DNA from: Haloarcula rubra
GTDB lineage: Archaea; Halobacteriota; Halobacteria; Halobacteriales; Haloarculaceae
Direction of reading: 5' to 3'
Assembly (NCBI RefSeq): GCF_019599465.1
Contig: NZ_RKLR01000003.1
Coordinates: forward strand, 496,001 to 560,000
Length of the DNA stretch: 64,000 bases
Shown here: one piece after another, positions 18,767 to 27,508 of the stretch
How the letters are laid out: each line of letters begins with the position of its first letter
Position numbering within the stretch: the stretch's first letter is position 1
The notes under the pieces: model-generated
What the model saw: the letters and a program-made list of their open reading frames with translations, nothing else
Databases searched by the model: none
Told to the model about the DNA's origin: nothing
Position numbers and translations under genes: made by a program

Positions 18767-19988
18767 CTACGCGCGGACCTCCTCGGTCTCCTCGTCGACG
18801 CCGACTTCGGTGGCGAACCGCTCCAGTTCGCTCATCGTGACCTGCTGTTTCTCCGCGCCGTAGTCCTTGACGCGGCGGGTCACTTCCCGCACTTCGGCGT
18901 CGGTCGGCGCGTAGCCCGCGTCGACCAACCGCTCGCGTACCGAGTGTGCACCGGTGTGTTTCCCCAGCACGAGTTCGCGCTCGGCGCCGACCATCTCGGG
19001 GGTCATGACGCCGGGTTCGAACGTGTCGGAGTTCTCGATGACGCCGGCCGCGTGGATGCCGCTCTCGTGGGAGAAGGCGTTGCGTCCCACGATGGGCTTG
19101 TTCGCCGGCACCGGGATGTCGGACTTCTCCTCGACCAGCCGTGACAGCTCCGTGATACGGGTGGTGTCGATGCCGGTGTCGACGTCGTACAGCGACTCCA
19201 GCGTCATGACGACCTCTTCGTAGGCCGCGTTCCCGGCCCGTTCGCCGATGCCGTTGACAGACACCTGCGACTGACTCGCACCCGCCTCGAAACCGGAGAT
19301 GGCGTTGGCGGAGGCCAGTCCGAAGTCGTCGTGCGTGTGGACGTCGATGCGGGCGTCCGTGTGCCCGTCGACCTTCTCGATGAGGTCGTAGAACCGTCGC
19401 GGTGTCGCGACGCCGCACGTGTCCGGGATGTTTATCCAGTCCGCACCCGCCTCGGACGTCGCCTCGATGACCTCCAAGAGGAACCCCTCGTCGGTCCGGG
19501 TGGCGTCCATCGGCGAGAACATGCACTCGGCACCGGCCTCGACGATGCGCTCGACGCTCTCGACGGCGCTGTCGAGCGCCTCCTGCCGGGTCGCGTGCAT
19601 GGAGTCTTGCAACTGTACGTCCGACGTCGAGACGAAGGTGTGGACCATGTCCACACCCGAATCCAGAGCCGCCTCGATGTCTTTCTCTACCACACGCGCC
19701 AGACCGCAGGTCGTCACGTTCGTGGACTCGGCGATGTCGCGCACTGCCTCGAACTCCGCGTCGGAGTTGACGGGGAACCCGGCCTCGATGACGTGGGTCC
19801 CCATCTCGTCGAGTACAGCGGCTATCTCGCGTTTGTCCTCGTAGTTGAACGACGTGCGGGGCGACTGCTCGCCGTCACGCAGCGTGGTGTCGAAAATCCG
19901 TGCGTCTGTTATCTCAGACGTGGAATCCAGTGTGCCCTGGAAGAACTCGATCCGCCGGAGATTCCGACGTGCCCTCGTTGTTGGACAT
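18767..19988 (-). CDS. leuA: 2-isopropylmalate (or citramalate) synthase, N-terminal frameshift apparent
   Basis: DRE-TIM metallolyase for the first leucine step; (R)-citramalate synthase is the main alternative. The body shows FDTTLRDGEQSPRTSF, the metal site HTHDDFGLA, and SVNGIGERAGNAA. It ends after the linker/subdomain and lacks the usual C-terminal LeuA dimer (feedback) domain, giving about 410 residues. A strong TATA box (20015-20022) sits about 30 bp before an ATG at 19988, but that ATG reads MSNNEGTSESPADR and then leaves the enzyme frame (stop after 24 codons); the enzyme frame is only open back to a GTG at 20008, which is upstream of the expected transcription start. This implies an indel near 19945-19950. 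Confidence 0.82.
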
Positions 19989-20014
19989 AAGCACCTATAT
20001 CTGGACACTTCCAG

Positions 20015-20022
20015 TATTTATA
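20015..20022 (-). promoter_or_regulatory. TATA box of leuA with flanking TGGACA words
   Basis: TATAAATA on the minus strand, centred about 30 bp before the ATG at 19988. TGGACA occurs at 19982-19987 and 20002-20007 (20 bp apart) and inverted (TGTCCA) at 20025-20030, so the promoter is bracketed by copies of one word. Possible operator half-sites. Confidence 0.6.
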
Positions 20023-20125
20023 CTTGTCCATCGGGGTCGTTCTGGGCGGTCGGGCACCCCCGGCGGATGCCACGCGTCAGACGCCGGGCCGAGGATTTTT
20101 GCCGTCGCCGCGTCTCTACGCGGGC

Positions 20126-20425
20126 ATGAGTGATTTCGAGGGGCTGGACCTGCAGGCCGTCGAGGACCAGATGGAGGCCGACGCCGACGCGGGCGGGAGC
20201 AACCGCGTCGTCCTCGGCGTCCTCGACGGGTCGACGGCGGACGACGAGTGGTTAGAGATGGTCGAGAACGGCGTCGTCCTCGTCCTGAACGTCGACGGCG
20301 ACCTGAACGAACTCGCGTCGGGGTTCGCCCGGCCGGTCAAGGAGTCCGGCGGCGAACTGATGCACTTCCGCGGCTTCCTCGTCGTCACCCCGCCCGGCGT
20401 CAGCATCGACACAGACCGCCTCTGA
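20126..20425 (+). CDS. DUF5779-type haloarchaeal protein
   Basis: 99-residue conserved halobacterial protein of unknown function. Beta-rich core: NRVVLGVLDGSTADDEWLEMVENGVVLVLNV, then HFRGFLVVTPPGVSIDTDRL. No catalytic or binding motif is visible. ATG at 20126 with a weak TATA-like gatttttg about 30 bp upstream. Divergent from leuA; the two promoters share a 110-bp gap. Confidence 0.8.
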   Translation: MSDFEGLDLQAVEDQMEADADAGGSNRVVLGVLDGSTADDEWLEMVENGVVLVLNVDGDLNELASGFARPVKESGGELMHFRGFLVVTPPGVSIDTDRL

Positions 20426-20440
20426 GCCGCGTTCTCGCGG

Positions 20441-21133
20441 TTAGTTCCCCTCGCTCACGAGCGTCAGGTAGTGCCCGTCCGGGTCCCGGATTCGGACGCC
20501 CTCGTCGACGGACGTGACCGCCAGCGCGTCGTCGGCCACCTCGCGGGCGACCGACTTCGGGTCCGCGGCGGCGACACCGAAGTCGACGTGGACGCCGCCC
20601 CGGGCGTCGGCGATGCCGAGGCGTGGCGACCAGAGTTCGAGGTCCAGTTCGCCCGTCGTCAACCGCACGCGGCCCGCGTCGCGCCCGTCGTCGACCATCT
20701 CGAACCCGAGCGTCCGGTAGAACTCGACAGCGGGGTCGAGGGCCTCGACTTCGAGGACGAGTTCGAACAGGCCGGTGACCCCGTGGCCGTCGTGCGAACG
20801 CTCGCCCAGTTCGACGCAGTTCCCTTCGGGGTCGTAGAAGTACAGCGAGCGCTTGTCGCCGAACGTCTCCTCGACGAGGTCGAACCGCTCGTCGAGGCGG
20901 TCCCACCAGTCGTCGTACTCCGATTCGGGAATCGTCATCGCGTAGTGGGTGTGCAGGCCGCCGCGCGGGACCGGCCCCGGCGACCGCAGACGGAGTTCGG
21001 TGTCGCCCGCGGTCAGCACGGCCGACTGTTCGGTCTCTCTGACCACGTCCATCTCGAGGAAGGCGTCGTAGAACGCCGTCATCCGGTCCGTGTACTTCAC
21101 TTCGAGGGTGAGCCACTCCGGGTGGGAGACCAT
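20441..21133 (-). CDS. VOC (glyoxalase/dioxygenase-like) protein, two modules
   Basis: 230-residue protein of the vicinal oxygen chelate fold with two tandem betaalphabetabetabeta modules (about 1-110 and 120-230). Motifs typical of the fold: SLYFYDPEGNCVELGE at the end of module 1 and RIRDPDGHYLTLVSEG at the end of module 2; candidate metal ligands are the His of LHTHYAM, Glu of CVELGE, and His of GVHVDFG. Such two-module proteins include extradiol dioxygenases and glyoxalases; substrate is unknown. The ATG at 21133 begins MVSHPEWLTLEVKYTDRM. It ends 15 bp from the convergent DUF5779 gene. Confidence 0.82.
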   Translation of the reverse strand: MVSHPEWLTLEVKYTDRMTAFYDAFLEMDVVRETEQSAVLTAGDTELRLRSPGPVPRGGLHTHYAMTIPESEYDDWWDRLDERFDLVEETFGDKRSLYFYDPEGNCVELGERSHDGHGVTGLFELVLEVEALDPAVEFYRTLGFEMVDDGRDAGRVRLTTGELDLELWSPRLGIADARGGVHVDFGVAAADPKSVAREVADDALAVTSVDEGVRIRDPDGHYLTLVSEGN

Positions 21134-21254
21134 ACGACGACGTTCGTCGCCGAGGGTCAAAACTGTCGGTCCTCCCGGTCGGTCCGAGACCGACACCGTG
21201 TGCTCGATACCCGCAGTTCGAGCATTTATCCACACCGAGGGCCTACGATGCGGT

Positions 21255-21935
21255 ATGCCTATGAAAGGTTCTGGGTCGGCGACAGGGTGGGAGGAGACGA
21301 ACCGCTGGGACAGAGGCGCCAGTTGGCTCGCATATCCGGAAGAGACGATGCAACGGGCGAGCCACGCTCTCGACACCGACGCGGGCGTCGTCGTCGTCGA
21401 CCCGGTCGACGTCGACGGTATCGACGACCTGTTCGCCGAGTTCGACGAGGTGGCCGGCGTCGCGGTCCTGCTGGACCGGCACAAGCGCGACAGCGCCGCC
21501 GTCGCGAACCGCCACGACGTGCCGGTGTACGTCCCCGAGTGGATGTCCGGCGTCGCGTCCGACCTCGACGCCGACGTCGAACGCGTCCGTCGGCAGATTC
21601 CCGGCACCGACTACGGCGTCCACAAACTCGTCGAGAACCCCGTCTGGCAGGAAGCGGCGCTGTACGGTGACGACGACGACACGCTGGTGGTCCCAGAAGC
21701 GGTCGGGACGGCCGACTACTTCCTCGCCGGCGACGAGCGGTTGGGCGTCCACCCGATGCTCCGCCTGACGCCGCCGTCGAGACTCGAGCGGCTGGACCCG
21801 GACCGTCTGCTCGTCGGTCACGGCCACGGCATCATGGCGGACGCGACGGAGGCGCTCACGTACGCGCTCCGTGGGTCTCGGTCGCGGACGCCGAGCCTCT
21901 ACGCGAAGAACGTCAAGTCGCTCGTCTTCGGCTGA
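21255..21935 (+). CDS. MBL-fold-like haloarchaeal protein with degenerate metal site
   Basis: 226-residue protein. The stretch AGVAVLLDRHKRDSAAVANRHDVPVYVPEWM aligns by eye with the metallo-beta-lactamase block VLLTHxHxDHxxG...VYxPE, but the HxHxDH ligands are replaced (DRHKRDS). A late GHGHG fits the final conserved His of that fold. It may be a structural relative without hydrolase activity. The ATG at 21255 lies about 28 bp after a TATA-like atttat; ATG 21261 is an alternative. The next gene on the same strand (21997) is also a hydrolase-fold protein with lost residues. Confidence 0.7.
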   Translation: MPMKGSGSATGWEETNRWDRGASWLAYPEETMQRASHALDTDAGVVVVDPVDVDGIDDLFAEFDEVAGVAVLLDRHKRDSAAVANRHDVPVYVPEWMSGVASDLDADVERVRRQIPGTDYGVHKLVENPVWQEAALYGDDDDTLVVPEAVGTADYFLAGDERLGVHPMLRLTPPSRLERLDPDRLLVGHGHGIMADATEALTYALRGSRSRTPSLYAKNVKSLVFG

Positions 21936-21996
21936 GCCGGGCGACGCCGGCACTCGCCGGCGACGGGGTTATACGCGCACCGCGACAAGTGTGACC

Positions 21997-22407
21997 GTGG
22001 TATACGTCACACGCGGCCTCGTCGAGACGCTGTTACGGCTTGCGCGGGAGGCAGAGCCCGACGACGTGACGATATCGCTGGCTGTCACGGCGGCCGGGGA
22101 CCTGCCCGAGGCGGACCTCGATCCCGAGACGCCGGTGTTCACGGACTTCTACCTCCCGTCCGCGGGCGGGTCGGTCAACGCCGTCTTCGGGATGGACCTC
22201 GGGACGCCCGCCGGCCAGACCCACGGCCGGTTCGTCTCGCATCCCGACGGCTACATGGGCGTCAGCAAGACGGACGACCTGCACGCGGTGGTGTTCGTCG
22301 CCATCCCGCCGTGGGAGGAGGAGACGTTCGCCGCGTTCGACCGGTCGGGCCGGAGACAGGACGTGACGGTTCTCGACGTGGAACCGCCCGAAGAGTCGCT
22401 GGCCTGA
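21997..22407 (+). CDS. JAMM/MPN-like protein lacking the first zinc histidine
   Basis: 136-residue protein starting with GTG (VVYVTRGLVETLL). A FVSHPDGYMGVSKTDDLHAV segment fits the JAMM core (HxHPxGxxxxSxxD), but the first His is Val (V-S-H-P) and no matching N-terminal Glu is evident. True JAMM proteases need Glu, two His and Asp, so this one may be inactive or use another role, as in MPN-minus proteasome lid proteins. A TATA-like ggttatac 25-30 bp before GTG 21997 decides the start. Family assignment is moderate. Confidence 0.6.
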   Translation: MVYVTRGLVETLLRLAREAEPDDVTISLAVTAAGDLPEADLDPETPVFTDFYLPSAGGSVNAVFGMDLGTPAGQTHGRFVSHPDGYMGVSKTDDLHAVVFVAIPPWEEETFAAFDRSGRRQDVTVLDVEPPEESLA

Positions 22408-22617
22408 CTACTCCAGGTAGCCGAGGTCCCGCAACTGGTCGGCGATGTCCTGAAACTCGGCCTCGGTCAGTTCGCCCTCTCGCTGGTGCTGGACGACGAT
22501 ACTGCGAAGGAGGAACCGGACGAGGTCCGACGTACTGGAGAAACTGGTCCCCTCGATAGTGCCCTCGACGCGTTCGGCGAGGTCTTTCGGTATCGAGACG
22601 GTCGTGTATTCGGCCAT
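22408..22617 (-). CDS. ribbon-helix-helix DNA-binding protein
   Basis: 69-residue CopG/Arc-like protein. MAEYTTVSIPKDLAERVEGTIEG gives the beta strand and first helix and SSTSDLVRFLLRSIVVQ the second helix of the fold; the C-terminus (EGELTEAEFQDIADQLRDLGYLE) is helical and acidic. Such proteins bind DNA as dimers and often regulate their own gene or a toxin; no toxin is next to it. It converges with the JAMM-like gene with no gap (stop to stop). Confidence 0.8.
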   Translation of the reverse strand: MAEYTTVSIPKDLAERVEGTIEGTSFSSTSDLVRFLLRSIVVQHQREGELTEAEFQDIADQLRDLGYLE

Positions 22618-22662
22618 ATCTGAAGGGATGCCGGCCGGCAGGAAAACGGTTGTGTCCCGTCG

Positions 22663-22830
22663 TCAGCGGGGCTCGTCGGCTTCGGTGTCGAACTGCCCGG
22701 CCGTCGCGGAGCTGGTCGGTGAGAACATCATCTGGGCGCGGTCGGAACCGGACCGGTGCGCGCCGTCGAAGGTGGGGTTGGTGGTCGGATACGCGTCGTC
22801 GTCGGTGGGTGTCGTGATTCGTGTGGTCAT
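22663..22830 (-). CDS. possible small protein (55 aa), second of an overlapping pair
   Basis: Product MTTRITTPTDDDAYPTTNPT... ending FDTEADEPR. Third codon positions are nearly all G or C, unlike random frames here. Its ATG overlaps (ATGA) the stop of a 28-codon frame starting at ATG 22913, which follows a TATA-like catttatg by about 33 bp; a GGAGGTG word also lies before 22913. The single in-frame ATG at 22938 is only about 10 bp from the TATA and so is unlikely to be the start. Function unknown; possibly not a gene. Confidence 0.35.
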   Translation of the reverse strand: MTTRITTPTDDDAYPTTNPTFDGAHRSGSDRAQMMFSPTSSATAGQFDTEADEPR

Positions 22831-23030
22831 CCTGGGGGTCGTGTGGGTCGTCTGGAGTAGTCGTCTGTGTGGGCTGAGCGTGCGTGTGCGGCGCGTGCTT
22901 TGGGTACAAGCATAGGCTACCACCTCCTTTTGCCCCATCTATCATAAATGTTCATGTTTAATTCGCAGAGTGACGCTGCAGTGACAAGAACTTTGGTAAT
23001 CCACGTGGTACGTTACCGTGGAGGACACCA

Positions 23031-23180
23031 ATGGGCCTCCTCTCACGCCTCACAGGCATCGGCGGGAACGACACGGACGAAGCGGTCGAGATGGGCTACG
23101 AATGCGTCGTCTGCGGGAAACAGACGGAACTGCCGGAAGCCGCGTGTCCGAACTGCGGCGGGCAGATGGAGCAGTTGTAG
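23031..23180 (+). CDS. small zinc-ribbon protein (49 aa)
   Basis: MGLLSRLTGIGGNDTD... followed by YECVVCGKQTELPEAACPNCGGQMEQL: two CxxC knuckles (VCG and NCG types) 14 residues apart, forming a rubredoxin-like zinc ribbon. An SD-like ggagga sits 7 bp before the ATG. Such one-knuckle-pair mini-proteins are numerous in haloarchaea, where they are thought to bind zinc and possibly nucleic acid or partner proteins. No partner is evident; the next gene is the convergent M24 peptidase. Confidence 0.78.
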   Translation: MGLLSRLTGIGGNDTDEAVEMGYECVVCGKQTELPEAACPNCGGQMEQL

Positions 23181-23190
23181 GACTGCCCGC

Positions 23191-24366
23191 CTACACCACC
23201 AGCCGTTTTCGGTACTCCGTGAGGTTCTCGTAGCCGTCTTCGGTGACGACGGCGATGTCCTCGATGCGGATACCGCCCACGTCGGGGTCGTAGAGGCCGG
23301 GTTCGATAGTGACGACGTGACCCGGTTCGAGTTCCCCGCCGTTCGGCGAGAGACGGGGGAGTTCGTGGACGTCGAGGCCGACGCCGTGGCCGGTGCTGTG
23401 GATGAACCCCGTCTCCGTCCGGTCGTCGCTCCGTAACGTCGGGTGACCGGCGTCCTCGTAGACGTCGCAGACGGCGTCGTGGACGTCCTCGCCGGTCGCG
23501 CCGGGTTCCAGCGCTTCGAACGCCGCGTCCATCGCTCGTTCCGTCAGGTCGTACCACTCCCGGACGGTGTCGCTCGGCGTCCCCTTGCAGAACGTCCGGG
23601 TCATGTCGGCGTGGTACTTCGTCGTCTTGTCCCGCGGGAAGATGTCCACGATAATCGGCTCGTCGGCCGTCAGCGGGCCACTCCCGCGGTCGTGGGGGTC
23701 GGCGGCGTCGGCCCCACAGGCGACGATAGTCTCGTCGAGCGAACAGCCGTTTCGCAGCAGCGTCACCTCTATCTCCTCTTTGACGCGCTCGCTGGTCAGC
23801 GTCTCGCCGTCGTGTTCGAGCGTGCCGTCGTCTGCGACGGTGGCGTCCGCGAGTAGTTCCTCGGCGGCGGCCATCGCCCGTTCGTTCGCCCGCTGGGCGA
23901 CGCGGACGTGTTCGACTTCCTCGTCGGTTTTGGTCGCTCGAATCTCGGTGACGACACCGTCGGTGTCGGCGGCCACCTCGACACCACGGGCCCGGAGGCC
24001 GTCGGCCGTCTTGAGCGGGAACCGCGGCGGAACGGCGACGCTGTCGACGCCGTAGGAGTCGAGGAACCTCGCGAGGACGTGCGAGACGGCTTCGTCCGAG
24101 CCGTACTCGTCGACCAGTTCGGCGTGGTCGAAGTCGACGTAGCGCTGGACGGACTCGGCGCGTGCCTCACGCTTCGCCCGGCCGAACTCCAGACTGCGTG
24201 GGAACAGCAGGTGCGTCTCCCCGTCGTACAGCGTGACGAACGGGTCCGGCGCGTCGAAGCCAGAGAGGTAGTACTGGTCGGAGTCCTCCGAGTCCGCGTC
24301 CAGCAGATACCCGTCGGTGTCCGTCTCGTCGAGGTACTCGTCAAGTGCCGAGAGGTCCGGGTCCAT
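23191..24366 (-). CDS. M24 family peptidase (Xaa-Pro aminopeptidase-like)
   Basis: Metallopeptidase of the pita-bread fold, 391 residues. The five metal ligands are visible: Asp in IIVDIFPRD and in YHADMTRTF, His in STGHGVGLDVHELP, Glu in VTIEPGLYD, and Glu in RIEDIAVV. The N-terminal third is a creatinase/prolidase-like domain. The ATG at 24366 (MDPDLSALDEYLDE) is the conserved-looking start; upstream extensions are basic and unlike the protein. It should cleave N-terminal residues before proline. Confidence 0.9.
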   Translation of the reverse strand: MDPDLSALDEYLDETDTDGYLLDADSEDSDQYYLSGFDAPDPFVTLYDGETHLLFPRSLEFGRAKREARAESVQRYVDFDHAELVDEYGSDEAVSHVLARFLDSYGVDSVAVPPRFPLKTADGLRARGVEVAADTDGVVTEIRATKTDEEVEHVRVAQRANERAMAAAEELLADATVADDGTLEHDGETLTSERVKEEIEVTLLRNGCSLDETIVACGADAADPHDRGSGPLTADEPIIVDIFPRDKTTKYHADMTRTFCKGTPSDTVREWYDLTERAMDAAFEALEPGATGEDVHDAVCDVYEDAGHPTLRSDDRTETGFIHSTGHGVGLDVHELPRLSPNGGELEPGHVVTIEPGLYDPDVGGIRIEDIAVVTEDGYENLTEYRKRLVV

Positions 24367-24610
24367 ACGCAGGCGTCCGGGCGGCGATGGCAAAGGGCTA
24401 CCGACGCACACCAGCAGTGGCGGTGGCGAACCCGCAGATACGCGGGCCCCGGGGGAATCTCCCCGCCGAGCGACTCTACTGCATGGCATCCGATAGAACG
24501 GCAATCGAACAGACCGTCACGCCCCGTCGAGGCGGTGAGTGCGTGACAATCGCACAGTAACCGCGCCCTCAGTGTCTGGTATAAGTACTGAGGCAGCGTC
24601 TAGTGTCGGT

Positions 24611-24931
24611 ATGGCGACAATCACGTCGCGGTACCCGATGGCACAGAGCGCCGGTGAACTCACCCGCAGGACCACGCTCGGCGCCCTCACGGCCGTCGTC
24701 GTCGCGCTGGTGGTCCTCGCTATCGTCGACGCGCTCGCCCGCCTGACCGACCGTCCGGTCCGTAACTTCGTCGCCGTCTCGGCGCTCGTGTTCGTCGGGA
24801 TGCTCGTGCCGGTGCTCGTCGTCGCCCCCAGTCTGGGGGTCACCGGGGTCGGACAGGCCGTGCTCGTCGCGTTGCACGTCGTCGTCGCCGTCCCGCTCGT
24901 GGCGTTCGTCGTCGGCGCGGTTCGGCTCTGA
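24611..24931 (+). CDS. small three-helix membrane protein
   Basis: 106 residues with hydrophobic segments at about 25-45, 53-75 and 82-104, and a short N-terminal polar region MATITSRYPMAQSAGELTRRT. It resembles short haloarchaeal DUF6069-type proteins, without certainty. A TATA-like tataagta box centred 27-30 bp upstream of ATG 24611 supports a leaderless message and this start. Function unknown. Confidence 0.68.
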   Translation: MATITSRYPMAQSAGELTRRTTLGALTAVVVALVVLAIVDALARLTDRPVRNFVAVSALVFVGMLVPVLVVAPSLGVTGVGQAVLVALHVVVAVPLVAFVVGAVRL

Positions 24932-25006
24932 ACGAGCCCTCACGTCCGTTCTCGCTCGGTCTCGCAGAGCGGTAGCCTCTTGTCGCCCGCCCGCAATCGC
25001 CCGGAC

Positions 25007-26293
25007 ATGGACGTCACGATACGCGAGTCTGCGGTCGCCGGGACCACGCAGGCCCCGCCGTCGAAGAGTTACACGCACCGGGCCATCCTCGCCGCCGGAT
25101 ACGCCGGCGGCGCGACGGTTCACGACCCACTCGTCAGCGCCGACACGAAGGCGACGATGCGCGCCGTCAGCGCCTACGGCGGCACCGTCGACCGGAGCGA
25201 CGAGAGCGCCATCGCCGTCGAAGGGTTCGACGGCCGCCCCGAGACGCCCGACGACGTAATCGACTGCGCCAACAGCGGCACGACGATGCGGCTGGTGACG
25301 GCGACGGCCGCCCTACAGGACGAACTGACGGTCCTCACCGGCGACGACTCGCTCCGCTCACGTCCGCAGGGCCCCCTGCTGGACGCCGTCGGGCAACTCG
25401 GTGGGCGCGCCGACAGCACGCGCTCGAACGGGCAGGCTCCCCTCGTCGTCGGCGGCGGTATCGACGGCGGCACCGTCGCCATCCCCGGCGACGTCTCCTC
25501 GCAGTACATCACCGCCCTCCTGATGGCCGGCGCCGTCACGGAGTCGGGCATCGACGTGGACCTGACGACCGAACTCAAGTCCTCCCCGTACGTCGACATT
25601 ACGCTCGAAGTCCTCGAGGACTTCGGCGTCACCGCCGAACAGACCCACGACGGCTACACCGTCGCCGGCGGCCAGTCCTACGACCCGGCGGACGGCACCT
25701 ACCACGTCCCCGGCGACTTCTCGTCGATGAGCTACCTGCTCGCGATGGGCGCGCTGGCCGGCGACGATTCCGTGACGGTCACCTCGGCGTTCCCGAGCGC
25801 ACAGGGCGACTCCGCCATCGTCGACATCCTCGACCGGATGGGCGCGACGCTCGACTGGGACCGCGAGGACGGCGAAATTACCGTCGAACGGTCGGCGCTG
25901 TCGGGTATCGAAGTCGGCGTCGAGGACACGCCGGACCTCCTGCCGACCATCGCGACGCTCGGCGCGGCCGCCGACGGCGTCACCCGCATCACCGACGCCG
26001 AACACGTCCGCTACAAGGAGACGGACCGCGTGAGCGCCATGGCCGAGGAACTGACGAAGATGGGCGCCGAAGTCGAGGAGAAACAGGACGAACTGGTCGT
26101 CTACGGCGAGGACACCAGCCTGCACGGCGCGACCGTCGACGGGAAAGCCGACCACCGCATCATCATGTCGCTGGCCGTCGCCGGCCTCGTCGCCGACGGC
26201 GAGACCACCGTCACGGGCACCGAACACGTCGACGTCTCGTTCCCGAACTTCTTCGAGGTGCTGTCGGACCTCGGGGCGGCAGTCGAGCGGTAG
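25007..26293 (+). CDS. aroA: 3-phosphoshikimate 1-carboxyvinyltransferase (EPSP synthase)
   Basis: Sixth step of the shikimate pathway, joining shikimate 3-phosphate and PEP. The 428 residues show [14 protein letters not shown] near the start, [39 protein letters not shown], the catalytic Asp in [27 protein letters not shown], and [13 protein letters not shown]. The ATG at 25007 gives the conserved [12 protein letters not shown] start. Aromatic genes aroA and aroC lie on the same strand about 1.2 kb apart, separated by a DUF2891 gene in the opposite direction. Confidence 0.94.
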   Translation: MDVTIRESAVAGTTQAPPSKSYTHRAILAAGYAGGATVHDPLVSADTKATMRAVSAYGGTVDRSDESAIAVEGFDGRPETPDDVIDCANSGTTMRLVTATAALQDELTVLTGDDSLRSRPQGPLLDAVGQLGGRADSTRSNGQAPLVVGGGIDGGTVAIPGDVSSQYITALLMAGAVTESGIDVDLTTELKSSPYVDITLEVLEDFGVTAEQTHDGYTVAGGQSYDPADGTYHVPGDFSSMSYLLAMGALAGDDSVTVTSAFPSAQGDSAIVDILDRMGATLDWDREDGEITVERSALSGIEVGVEDTPDLLPTIATLGAAADGVTRITDAEHVRYKETDRVSAMAEELTKMGAEVEEKQDELVVYGEDTSLHGATVDGKADHRIIMSLAVAGLVADGETTVTGTEHVDVSFPNFFEVLSDLGAAVER

Positions 26294-26311
26294 GGGCGTC
26301 TCCTCGCCCGT

Positions 26312-27382
26312 TCACTCCGGAGCGATGCCGCCGTCGTGGCGGGTCAGCAGGTAGAGCACGAACGACGAGAGCCAGTGCGCACCGGCGTAGTCGTCGGTGA
26401 AGGCGCGCCCGATACCGCTCTCGGCGTGACGGGCCGCGCGCTGGGACAGGGTATCCGCCGCCGGGTGGTCCTCGAGCGTCTCGGCCACCCCCGCCAGACA
26501 CCACGCCCGCGACAGGTTCAGGCCCACGAGATGCAGGGACAGGCCGTCCTCCTCCTCGATGCCGACTGGGTCCGGTAACACCCCGTCGGGGTCGCTCGCC
26601 AGCCCCGGCAGGAACCGGTCGAACCAATCGGCGAACTCGTCGCCGTCGAGGACGCGCCGGAGCAGGTCCGCCTCTGTCAGCGCCGGGGAGACGAAGTCCC
26701 AGCCGAGCGGTTCGTAGGCCAGTGGGTACTCCCGGTCGTCGCGGAAGCACTGCCGGGCAGTCGTCGCGACGCTGTCCGCGAGGTCGTCGTCGCCGGTCAC
26801 CCGCGCGTAGTCCAGGAACGCGGAGAGCGCGAACGCCGTGTTGCCGTGCGTCCCGACCCTGATGGGTCGCTCGACGGGTAGGTACTCGCGGTGGGTCAGG
26901 TCGACGACGAGCTCCTCCAACGGGCGCAGCGCCGCCCGCCAGTCGGCCGCGCGGTCGTGGGTCGACAGCTCGAGTTCCGCCGCGAGACGCAGGAGCCACG
27001 CCCAGCCGTAGGGCTGCTCGAAGCCGGGGTTCGCCTCGAGATGGTCGACCTCCGCGGCGACGTTCTCGGGCGTGAGCCGCTCGTCGAGCGTCGCCACGAT
27101 GTCGCCGGCCACGGGGTGGTCGTCGAACACCCGCAACTGCCGGACGAGCGTCCAGTGGCTGTGGACCGCCGAGTGCCAGTCGTAGCAGCCGTGGAACGTG
27201 GGGTGCTGCTCGGCGGGCTCCGGGACGTCGTCCGGGCCCTCGACGTCTCGAACGTAGTGCGGGTACTCCGTGTCGACGCAGTCGAGCGGGTGGCGGGCGA
27301 GGGCGGTTCGCAGGTCCGTCTCCACCCAGTCGCCGTGTCCACTCACGGCCGTCTCGGGGTCGAGGTCGGCCAGCGGTTCCAT
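26312..27382 (-). CDS. DUF2891 family protein
   Basis: 356-residue soluble protein of the DUF2891 family, an all-helical barrel-like fold related in appearance to glycoside-processing toroids. Features: QHPTFHGCYDWHSAVHSHW (family signature with conserved His and Trp residues, about 59-77), GWAWLLRLAAEL, GTHGNTAFALSAFLDYAR and GWDFVSPALTEADLLRRVL. Biochemical activity of the family is not known to me. The ATG at 27382 (MEPLADLDPETAV) is chosen because upstream in-frame residues are basic. It sits convergent to aroA and divergent from aroC. Confidence 0.82.
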   Translation of the reverse strand: MEPLADLDPETAVSGHGDWVETDLRTALARHPLDCVDTEYPHYVRDVEGPDDVPEPAEQHPTFHGCYDWHSAVHSHWTLVRQLRVFDDHPVAGDIVATLDERLTPENVAAEVDHLEANPGFEQPYGWAWLLRLAAELELSTHDRAADWRAALRPLEELVVDLTHREYLPVERPIRVGTHGNTAFALSAFLDYARVTGDDDLADSVATTARQCFRDDREYPLAYEPLGWDFVSPALTEADLLRRVLDGDEFADWFDRFLPGLASDPDGVLPDPVGIEEEDGLSLHLVGLNLSRAWCLAGVAETLEDHPAADTLSQRAARHAESGIGRAFTDDYAGAHWLSSFVLYLLTRHDGGIAPE

Positions 27383-27508
27383 ACTGACGCGTCCGCTGGG
27401 TCCGTTTTGAAAGGTACGGTTTCTGAACCGTGGGAGGACCGGCGTCGTCCACCGGTCCGTGGCCCGCATCTACAAGGTTCAAATGGCCCCGTCCCTCACA
27501 CATTCGTA

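Noticed and set aside
20006-20008. GTG 20008 as the start of leuA
   Set aside because: It lies between the TATA box and the predicted transcript start, so it would not be in the message.
22663-22938. A single 91-residue protein starting at 22938
   Set aside because: The ATG is only about 10 bp from the TATA-like element, upstream of any likely transcript start.
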